DNA of 13,064 bases, taken from the NCBI GenBank assembly GCA_964446685.1, contig CAYUPO010000026.1:1-13064 (forward strand), in the 5' to 3' direction. The notes beneath the pieces were generated by a model that was not told the origin of the DNA, ran no database searches, and saw only the letters and a list, made by a program, of their open reading frames with translations. Origin of the DNA: CAZWRN01 sp964446685. Lineage in GTDB: Bacteria > Patescibacteriota > Microgenomatia > Daviesbacterales > UBA10151. Positions 6,863 through 12,179 of this stretch are shown here, one piece after another. The first letter of the stretch is position 1. The number at the start of each line of letters is the position of its first letter. The translations under genes and the position numbers were made by a program.

Positions 6863-6868
6863 ATTATA
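6863..6868 (-). promoter_or_regulatory. -10 box placing transcription at the GTG start (leaderless)
   Basis: On the minus strand TATAAT is followed by TGTTGA and then GTG, the start codon of the glycosyltransferase. Transcription would begin at or within 1-2 nt of the start codon. Any -35 box falls inside the adjacent repeat (TTCAGG at 18-nt spacing) and is weak. Confidence 0.55.
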
Positions 6869-6876
6869 CACAACCC

Positions 6877-6970
6877 CGTCATTCCCCTGAAAAGGGGAAT
6901 CTAAACGTTAGGATTAAACCATCTATTTGGAAAATTATAGTTATGGATCCCCGCGTTCGCGAGGATGACG
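6877..6970. repeat. Dispersed palindromic repeat, copy A
   Basis: A 94-bp unit from CGTCATTCCCC to GAGGATGACG with inverted termini. The left hairpin is ATTCCCC-TGAAAA-GGGGAAT; the right hairpin is around CGCGTTCGCG. The left hairpin, the AACCATCTAT/GAAAATT core and ATGGATCCCCGC at the right are shared with copy B at 11121-11253, which has about 40 bp more in the middle. It fills most of the gap between two minus-strand genes. Confidence 0.85.
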
Positions 6971-6976
6971 TGAAGA

Positions 6977-7981
6977 CTATCCTCCGGCTGACACAGCTGA
7001 CATATTGGCTTTACCACCACCTGTACCACCTTCGACTGCGGCATCAATATTAATAGCTGGTCCTTGCGACTCTGCCATCTGCATATCTTTAACCTGTTTT
7101 TCCTGATTTTTCTTAGCTTCTTCAGCTTTTTTGGCTACCTCAAAGGCAGTATACACATTTACTTCTTCACTTGAAGCATTTCGGGTATTACCCATATAAG
7201 CATTCATATCCTGAGCTCCCATTCCACCCAGACCTAAACGAACTAAGACTTTAGCCACTGTATTTTGAACAGATCCGCGAGCTTCAGCCATGGTTTTTTC
7301 CAGTCTACTGTAAAAAGCCGCTTTTTCAGCTCCCTGTTCTTTTTTCTTTTGTGCAGCTTTCTGTTCAGCTTCAGTTTTTGGTTTTTCCTGTTTCACAGCT
7401 GTCATAAAGACATCTTTAAATCCACCAAATAATCCTTTAAAAAGCCCCATCACAGTACCTGCACCTTTTTTCGTCCATTTTCCAAAATCAACATAAGAAG
7501 TAATTTCAGCCAAAGATGAAGGAGCATTATTTAAAGCTGATTCAGTCGCAGAATCTTTGACATTATTTGTTTTGTTTTCTGTGGCTTCTATTTTTGGTTG
7601 ATTAAAGTTACTTATTTCTTTCAGATTTCCAATCAAAAATTCGTTTTTTTCAGCTTTAGTCTCACTTTCATTTGAGCTAACAGCTTCATAACTATTAAAT
7701 TCCTCAGCTTTAAAAACCCGTTCGCCAATTTCCGAATGGGACGGAATAGGTTGTTCATTTTTACCCAGCAGTTTTCTTAAATCATCTTTATACTGCTCAG
7801 ACAACTGAACCTGATAAGCCCTGACTTCTTCAAATGAACCAAACTGTTTATACTCAGGTTCTTGCTCCCCGGTATCTTCCTGCTCAAAATTCCCAGGCTC
7901 AACTTCCCCGTTCTCACGGTTTTGCTGGGTACGTCTTCTGATCTCATCTCCGGATAATTGTTGATACGGAACCATTGCCAT
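6977..7981 (-). CDS. Hypothetical low-complexity, charged protein
   Basis: I do not recognise this 334-residue protein. Residues 1-160 are Glu/Gln/Asn-rich and probably disordered, with a helical patch FEEVRAYQVQLSEQYKDDL at 50-68. Residues 172-195 are a Gly/Phe amphipathic stretch (GAGTVMGLFKGLFGGFKDVF). Residues 200-235 and 279-303 are Lys/Glu/Ala-rich and coiled-coil-like. The last 30 residues are Gly/Ala/Ser-rich. There is no signal peptide and no full membrane span, though the 172-195 stretch could bind a membrane peripherally. The ATG lies about 5 nt after the expected transcription start of an extended -10 promoter, so the mRNA is nearly leaderless. It may be a lineage-specific structural or scaffold protein; that is speculation. 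Confidence 0.75.
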   Translation of the reverse strand: MAMVPYQQLSGDEIRRRTQQNRENGEVEPGNFEQEDTGEQEPEYKQFGSFEEVRAYQVQLSEQYKDDLRKLLGKNEQPIPSHSEIGERVFKAEEFNSYEAVSSNESETKAEKNEFLIGNLKEISNFNQPKIEATENKTNNVKDSATESALNNAPSSLAEITSYVDFGKWTKKGAGTVMGLFKGLFGGFKDVFMTAVKQEKPKTEAEQKAAQKKKEQGAEKAAFYSRLEKTMAEARGSVQNTVAKVLVRLGLGGMGAQDMNAYMGNTRNASSEEVNVYTAFEVAKKAEEAKKNQEKQVKDMQMAESQGPAINIDAAVEGGTGGGKANMSAVSAGG

Positions 7982-7992
7982 AATTAAGGCTA

Positions 7993-8001
7993 ATTATATC
8001 A
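7993..8001 (-). promoter_or_regulatory. Extended -10 promoter of the 334-aa protein gene
   Basis: On the minus strand TGATATAAT (extended TGn plus consensus TATAAT), 11 nt before the ATG. No convincing -35 box. The predicted 5' leader is only about 4-5 nt. Confidence 0.6.
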
Positions 8002-8091
8002 TACTTGAGCCTAAAAATACAGTACTATAGGTTTAAATGATGAGCTTTAAACAGAGATTATTATTAAGAAATTTCTTTTTTAGCCTCATTC

Positions 8092-8100
8092 TGTTACAAT
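8092..8100 (+). promoter_or_regulatory. Extended -10 promoter of the tRNA-Leu transcription unit
   Basis: TGTTACAAT (TGn plus TACAAT at 8095-8100); the -35 region (TTTCTT) is weak. Eleven nt separate it from GCCCGAGTGG at 8112, the duplicated first bases of tRNA-Leu. That is exactly the gap between the -10 box and the tRNA at tRNA-Val. The true tRNA begins 131 bp further on. Confidence 0.6.
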
Positions 8101-8109
8101 TTGTCACGT

Positions 8110-8240
8110 AAGCCCGAGTGGGCTTGAATGTCTCTAATGACATTCAAGCGAGTTATATTCATCTATCGGCGTAAGCCGAAATTTTAAATACATATAACTC
8201 AGGGGAAATGCGGATCTTCGACATTTCACCTCACAAGGAC
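8110..8240 (+). mobile_element. 131-bp structured insertion bounded by a 12-bp direct repeat at the tRNA-Leu 5' end
   Basis: AAGCCCGAGTGG occurs at 8110-8121 and again at 8241-8252, where it is the tRNA-Leu 5' end plus two bases. The DNA between is highly foldable. Hairpins are AAGCCC/GGGCTT (8110-8125), GCTTGAATGTC/GACATTCAAGC (8122-8149, 11 bp, exclusive with the first), GAGTTATAT/ATATAACTC (8150-8200) enclosing TCGGC-GTAA-GCCGA, and AGGGGAAATG/CATTTCACCT (8201-8231, one mismatch). It is likely transcribed as a tRNA leader from the promoter at 8092-8100. It could be a non-autonomous insertion with target duplication, a remnant of integration, or a regulatory RNA. I recognise no known RNA family. 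Confidence 0.6.
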
Positions 8241-8242
8241 AA

Positions 8243-8323
8243 GCCCGAGTGGTGAAATGGTATACACGATAGTTTTAGGAACTATTGCTTTACGGCGTGG
8301 AGGTTCGAGTCCTCTCTCGGGCA
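8243..8323 (+). tRNA. tRNA-Leu (UAG)
   Basis: The cloverleaf is complete. The acceptor is GCCCGAG/CTCGGGC, and the D stem GTG/CAC with a loop containing GG. The anticodon stem is ATAGT/ACTAT with loop TTTAGGA and anticodon TAG (8276-8278). A 13-nt variable arm makes it class II, as expected for Leu. The T arm is GGAGG/CCTCT with loop TTCGAGT, and the discriminator is A8323. CCA is not encoded (CAA follows), unlike tRNA-Val. Confidence 0.95.
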
Positions 8324-8324
8324 C

Positions 8325-8362
8325 AATCAGATCAGATCTGATAAGATCAGAACAATCTGAAT
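8325..8362. repeat. Cluster of overlapping ATCAGA/TCTGAT palindromes after tRNA-Leu
   Basis: ATCAGA-TCAGA-TCTGAT (8326-8342) and TCTGAT-AAG-ATCAGA (8337-8351) are overlapping hairpins, and 8331-8342 is a perfect 12-bp palindrome. There is no T tract, so intrinsic termination is doubtful. The rest of the gap to 8472 shows nothing recognisable. Confidence 0.5.
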
Positions 8363-8472
8363 TTAGGGCAAGGTGTGGAGGTGTTGAAGATGATCATTCA
8401 TCTCGAGACATTCTAGGTTTTATAGCCAGGTTGATTGCTTGTCAAATATAAACTTAACAGCTTTAATATGAA

Positions 8473-8973
8473 CTATTTCGGCCAGCATTTGTATTGTGCT
8501 GGAATAACTAATTCATTCGCTGTATCCTCTATAATTCGGCCCTTTTGACTACAATTCCACTCATTTCCTTTTTTTGGATAATTCTTTAAAGCTGACAGAG
8601 GTTTTGGATTAATCAAAGATAAAGCAATCTGCTTAATTATCGATTGATTTTTATCATATTCTTGAGCATTTGCAGCACCTTGTACTACTTTATCTAAAGA
8701 TTTTGGACTGTTTTTCCACATACTTTCCATATAAAAATCTAACAACAAACAATCGGAAGTTTCAGGGTATTCTACACTAATATCCGCACAGTCTTGAGAC
8801 TGATATAAAGCTACTTTTGGACCAAACTCCCGATAATCTGGATGAAACATACTAAGAAATGAATAGATAAAAATGCCCGCAATTACAAAAAAAATAATAA
8901 TCGGCACACTTAAAAAAAGCACAATACTGTGAACAAAGGGATCTTTTTTCAACCAGATTAAAAAACGTTTCAT
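8473..8973 (-). CDS. Hypothetical single-span membrane-anchored protein with four cysteines
   Basis: A 166-residue protein of unknown family. A short basic N-terminus (MKRFLIWLKK) precedes one strong membrane segment at residues 15-40, and a mostly hydrophilic domain follows. By the positive-inside rule that domain lies outside the cell. It has exactly four cysteines (62, 75, 141, 163), enough for two disulfides. I chose the ATG at 8971-8973, 4 nt after the gatD stop. An upstream ATG at 8998-9000 would overlap gatD by 23 nt and add nine residues. Neither has a good Shine-Dalgarno. It is probably the third gene of the murT-gatD operon, and so perhaps envelope-related, by context only. Confidence 0.65.
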   Translation of the reverse strand: MKRFLIWLKKDPFVHSIVLFLSVPIIIFFVIAGIFIYSFLSMFHPDYREFGPKVALYQSQDCADISVEYPETSDCLLLDFYMESMWKNSPKSLDKVVQGAANAQEYDKNQSIIKQIALSLINPKPLSALKNYPKKGNEWNCSQKGRIIEDTANELVIPAQYKCWPK

Positions 8974-8977
8974 AATT

Positions 8978-9700
8978 TTATTTAAATCTTTTAATAGCAT
9001 TAATGTGAGCCCTGGATTCTAAAGCATCATTTAAAGGCTCAAGTTCCACTTTTTTATCATATCTCACCTCTAAAGCTTTCTTGATCAGCCAATCAGCTAA
9101 AACCGGGTTTTTTGGCAAAAGTGAACCGTGCATATAGCAACCAATAGCATTTTTATACATGCATCCTTCAGTCTGATCGTCCCCATTATTACCAAATCCA
9201 GCCTCAACTTTACCAAAAGGCATCGAGCCTTTTTTTAGCCTCGTTTTTCCTGAATGATTTTCAAATCCCACCAAGTCTCCAAACATTGAAGAAATCACTA
9301 TATTACCGATCATTCGATCATGAGAAGCCTCTGTATACGCATTAAAAACACCAATTCCTTCCAATTTTGGAGCATCAAACGGTGCGTAATAATCCCCTAA
9401 AAGTTGGTATCCACCACATATAGATAAAAGTGGTACCCCTCTTTCAACATCAGATTTAATGATTTTTCCTTTACCACTTTTAATCAGATCTTTAGACACA
9501 TCAATTTGCGACTGATCCTGACCTCCACCAAAAAAATATAGATCAATCTGTTTCGCTTTCAGAGTGTCCCCAATCGAAATTGGCTTCACTTCAACATCAA
9601 TCCCCCGCCAGGCGCCTCGTTTTTGCAGCGCCGTAATATTTCCGGTATCACCGTAAATATTCATCAGATCAGCATATAAGTATCCAATTGTTAATTTCAT
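8978..9700 (-). CDS. gatD: Lipid II isoglutaminyl synthase, glutaminase subunit GatD
   Basis: Glutamine amidotransferase of the CobB/CobQ class. It releases ammonia from glutamine for MurT to amidate the D-glutamate of lipid II to D-isoglutamine, in the cytoplasm at the membrane. The 240-residue length fits. The N-terminus (LTIGYLYADLMNIYGDTGN) is characteristic. The nucleophile is Cys95 in SICGGYQLLG, the catalytic His191 is in YMHGSLLPKNP, and Arg129 (HDRMIGN) matches a conserved substrate-binding arginine near this position in S. aureus GatD. It follows murT with an 82-nt spacer that carries an inverted repeat, and it lacks a Shine-Dalgarno. Confidence 0.93.
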   Translation of the reverse strand: MKLTIGYLYADLMNIYGDTGNITALQKRGAWRGIDVEVKPISIGDTLKAKQIDLYFFGGGQDQSQIDVSKDLIKSGKGKIIKSDVERGVPLLSICGGYQLLGDYYAPFDAPKLEGIGVFNAYTEASHDRMIGNIVISSMFGDLVGFENHSGKTRLKKGSMPFGKVEAGFGNNGDDQTEGCMYKNAIGCYMHGSLLPKNPVLADWLIKKALEVRYDKKVELEPLNDALESRAHINAIKRFK

Positions 9701-9722
9701 AGTTTATATAAATAAAGAATTC

Positions 9723-9775
9723 CTTCGACTTCGCTCAGGAAGTAATATTTTTGCTGAGCGAGGAACGAGTCGAAG
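9723..9775. repeat. Imperfect inverted repeat in the murT-gatD spacer
   Basis: CTTCGACTTCGCTCAG (from 9723) is mirrored by CTGAGCGAGGAACGAGTCGAAG (ending 9775), with a 6-base bulge in the right arm. The TCGACTTCGCTC core also occurs near the right end of the element at 3221-3366, so this is another dispersed-repeat fragment. As RNA it would fold between the two cistrons. It has no U tract for termination. Confidence 0.65.
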
Positions 9776-9782
9776 CATTACA

Positions 9783-11126
9783 TTAATTCTCCTTCCAGTA
9801 ATGTTTCTTAATTTTCTTATGTTCCAACAGCTTCTGCAATTCTAATAAAGCCGTATATGTGGGCAATATATAAACTTTCCCTTGAGCAGCCTTAAATGAT
9901 TCCTCAAACGCTTTATCTATATTTTGCTCAACAATTATTCTGTCCTCCTCAAAACCGGCATATTTCACCCGCAGTGCCAGATCATACGCTCTGGAACCAC
10001 TACAAATTATCTTAAATCCTGTATCCTGATTCTTAAATCTCTCAAATTCAGCATCCCAGATCCAGGAAACATCAGTCCCATCAGCAAAATTATCATTTAA
10101 AGCCATCAGTAAAACATCTTTGCTGTTAATCTCCTCACGGATAGTTTCAAAAACACTGGTTGCACCCACCGGATTTTTAATAAGCAATATGTATCCAGTC
10201 TGTCCTTTATAATTAATCTCTTCAACTCTGCCAAAAGCATTTTTAAAATCAATCAGATCAAAGATTTTTTTGTCTTGAGGCATATTAAGGCTTCTGTAAA
10301 CACTAGCTGCAGCTAAAAAGTTGTAAACCTGGTAAAGACCAGGCAAAGGCAGTTTGACAGGGAGGGACATTTCAGGAGTTTTTAGCTTGAAACTACTGCC
10401 TGCAATCCCATTTAAGCTGATATCCTCAGCCTGCATAGTCAGAGAATGTTCAGTTTTTTTGGTAGCTTTCTCCCCCACTATTTTTTCTCCTTTAATTCCA
10501 AAATATTCCACTTTACATGCATCCGGTGAAGTTAAACCAGCGGTACCAGTATCATCTCCATTTATCAGCAAAACACAGGTTTTATTCAGTCCATCAAGTG
10601 TATTCTGCCATTTTCTAACTACACTATCTACTTCACCATATCTATCCAACTGATCCCTAAAAGCATTTAAAAACACAATCACATCTGGTTTTAATTTAGA
10701 GGCCAGAGTATTAAATGCAGCTTCATCAACTTCCCAGATCCCAACATCTATATTTTTGATCTGTCCCCAAAATGAAGCCTTAGCCAACAAAGCAGAGGCG
10801 ATTCCTCTTTCCAGATTGGAACCTGTTCCATTTCTGATAGTTTTGATTCCCTGTTTGGTTAAAAAATGATGCAGCAATCGTGCAGTAGTTGTTTTTCCAT
10901 TTGTTCCGGTGACAATAATATTAGTTGGTATTTGAGAAGCCAGTCTTTGAATAAGCAAAGGATCAGCTTTAAGAGCATAGAGTCCAGGAGCAGCGCTTCC
11001 TCCTCCAGCTTTCAAAAATTTAGTTAAAAAAGAGATTAATTTTCCGATTAAAAGAGCCAAAAATGATTTAATCATTAGCAACATTGTAGCCAAAAGGAAG
11101 CTGAATAACCAGTTCACAATCGTCAT
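9783..11126 (-). CDS. murT: Lipid II isoglutaminyl synthase, Mur ligase-like subunit MurT (zinc ribbon missing)
   Basis: MurT uses ATP to activate lipid II D-Glu for amidation with ammonia from GatD. The 447-residue protein shows an N-terminal hydrophobic/basic helix, GGGSAAPG (41-48), the P-loop GTNGKTTT (74-81), and Mur ligase motifs (WEVDEAAF; FLNAFRDQLDRYGE; LLINGDD; LPGLYQVYNFLAAA). The C-terminal DUF1727 domain carries NDNFADGTDVSWIWD (344-358). The Cys4 zinc ribbon seen in staphylococcal and streptococcal MurT, expected around 215-240, is replaced by a short cysteine-free stretch. The start is uncertain: the ATG at 11124-11126 lies inside the end of a dispersed repeat. ATGs at 11082-11084 and 11073-11075 give starts nearer the usual family N-terminus, and a TACAAT 7 nt before the last would make it leaderless. 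Confidence 0.92.
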   Translation of the reverse strand: MTIVNWLFSFLLATMLLMIKSFLALLIGKLISFLTKFLKAGGGSAAPGLYALKADPLLIQRLASQIPTNIIVTGTNGKTTTARLLHHFLTKQGIKTIRNGTGSNLERGIASALLAKASFWGQIKNIDVGIWEVDEAAFNTLASKLKPDVIVFLNAFRDQLDRYGEVDSVVRKWQNTLDGLNKTCVLLINGDDTGTAGLTSPDACKVEYFGIKGEKIVGEKATKKTEHSLTMQAEDISLNGIAGSSFKLKTPEMSLPVKLPLPGLYQVYNFLAAASVYRSLNMPQDKKIFDLIDFKNAFGRVEEINYKGQTGYILLIKNPVGATSVFETIREEINSKDVLLMALNDNFADGTDVSWIWDAEFERFKNQDTGFKIICSGSRAYDLALRVKYAGFEEDRIIVEQNIDKAFEESFKAAQGKVYILPTYTALLELQKLLEHKKIKKHYWKEN

Positions 11127-11253
11127 TCCCCTGAAAAGGGGAATCTAATGCGAAGCATCAAGCTCTGCTTATTCGCTAGGAACTAACTGAGCAAAAATAA
11201 CCATCTATACTGAAAATTTATGGGAATGGATCCCCGCTTTCGCGGGGATGACG
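11121..11253. repeat. Dispersed palindromic repeat, copy B
   Basis: A 133-bp unit with inverted ends CGTCATTCCCC (11121-11131) and GGGGATGACG (11244-11253). The left hairpin is ATTCCCC-TGAAAA-GGGGAAT, identical to copy A at 6877. The right hairpin ATCCCCGC-TTTC-GCGGGGAT is perfect. The middle carries TTCGCTAGGAACTAAC, shared with the 3221-3366 element, then the AACCATCTAT core shared with copy A. The left end overlaps the 5' end of the longest murT frame. Confidence 0.88.
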
Positions 11254-11275
11254 GCTATAACTAACCATCATTAAC

Positions 11276-11932
11276 TTAGTTTAAAACAAAAGCCAACTGT
11301 CCGGACTGACCAGCAACTTGTGGCTGTAAGAAAGCATCAGAGATATCTGTACTTCTGTTAGCTTTATGAGTAATAGCAAACTGTTCAATATCAGCCATAA
11401 AATGGGCAACATGTCCACCCCAAGCCTGAGATGAAGCGTAACGTTTGTTCATCTGCTGAGGTGTCAAAAGTCCACGGGCAATATAATCCTCTTTTAAGCC
11501 TTTATTAAGTGTATAAATACCATCTTTCCATGATTCAAATCCCAGAGCCTGAGTTCCGTAAACTCCCCAACCCCAAGCGTTATAGGAAGTATAAAGCGGA
11601 TCATGACCACCAGGAATTCTTTTACCAAAAGTAGATTCAGTACCAGCAATAGCCGGAACCAGTCTCCAGTCGACATCGTACATATCAGCTGCATCAATAA
11701 AGTCCTGTGCATGTACAGCCAAAGGTGAATTGTGTTTATCAAGATAATCTTTCAGGATCTGAGCACGAGGATCCAGTGGTTTGGCATTTACAACCATCAC
11801 CTGTTCTTCCACGTATTTCTCACCCTGAGCTTTAACACCTTGTGAAGGTATCAAACTAAATAAAGGAAAAGATAGGGCAACGAATAAATATAAAGCCCTT
11901 TTTGCTATAAAACCAAAAGAGTTGTTTTGCAT
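11276..11932 (-). CDS. Secreted lysozyme-like (glucosaminidase/transglycosylase-type) protein
   Basis: A 218-residue exported protein, probably a peptidoglycan hydrolase. The signal peptide is a basic start, hydrophobic core ALYLFVALSFPLFSLIPS, and a likely cleavage after VKA (residue 35). The lysozyme-like domain has YDVDWRLVPAIAGTESTFG with the putative catalytic Glu99, then SYNAWGWGVYG, FESWKDGIYTLNKGL and a C-terminal helix with WGGHVAHFMADI. I chose the ATG at 11930-11932. It has AGGA about 10 nt upstream and gives a normal signal peptide. An in-frame ATG at 11990-11992 would add 20 residues ahead of it and is the alternative. A CGAAAG/CTTTCG hairpin precedes the Shine-Dalgarno in the leader. 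It may act in wall remodelling beside murT-gatD. Confidence 0.8.
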   Translation of the reverse strand: MQNNSFGFIAKRALYLFVALSFPLFSLIPSQGVKAQGEKYVEEQVMVVNAKPLDPRAQILKDYLDKHNSPLAVHAQDFIDAADMYDVDWRLVPAIAGTESTFGKRIPGGHDPLYTSYNAWGWGVYGTQALGFESWKDGIYTLNKGLKEDYIARGLLTPQQMNKRYASSQAWGGHVAHFMADIEQFAITHKANRSTDISDAFLQPQVAGQSGQLAFVLN

Positions 11933-12011
11933 ATTTTTGTTTTCCTGCGAAAGAAATCTTTCGTAGAAAAACCCTGATGTACGATTGCTCATACTGCAGG
12001 ATATGTTGTAT

Positions 12012-12040
12012 ATTATAGCTTATAGTAGTATAAATAGCAA
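12012..12040 (-). promoter_or_regulatory. Sigma70 promoter of the lysozyme-like gene
   Basis: On the minus strand TTGCTA (12035-12040), a 17-nt spacer, and consensus TATAAT (12012-12017). The transcription start would be near 12005, leaving about a 70-nt leader to the preferred ATG. Confidence 0.7.
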
Positions 12041-12060
12041 GTTTATAGGATAGTAAAGAA

Positions 12061-12168
12061 TTTCTAATTTACCTAATTTCTAATTACTAAACAATATCTA
12101 AATTATAATTTAGTAATTTGGATTTGGGATTTGTTTAGGTTAATTAGAAGTTAGAGTAATTAGAAATT
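12061..12168. repeat. AT-rich inverted and tandem repeats
   Basis: AATTTCTAATTACT (12075-12088) recurs perfectly inverted as AGTAATTAGAAATT (12155-12168). Between them lies a perfect 16-bp palindrome, CTAAATTATAATTTAG (12098-12113). Shorter tandem copies of AATTTCTAATT and TAATTAGAAGTTAGAG flank these. The element occupies most of the gap between two minus-strand genes. I see no ORF or RNA gene in it. Confidence 0.7.
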
Positions 12169-12179
12169 TTTCTCGGGGT

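Noticed and set aside
8257..8451. 64-codon frame starting inside tRNA-Leu
   Set aside because: Starts in the D loop of the tRNA and runs through palindromic spacer; no protein features.
12061..12168. Replication origin in the AT-rich repeats
   Set aside because: No TTATCCACA-type DnaA boxes and no dnaA/dnaN genes nearby.
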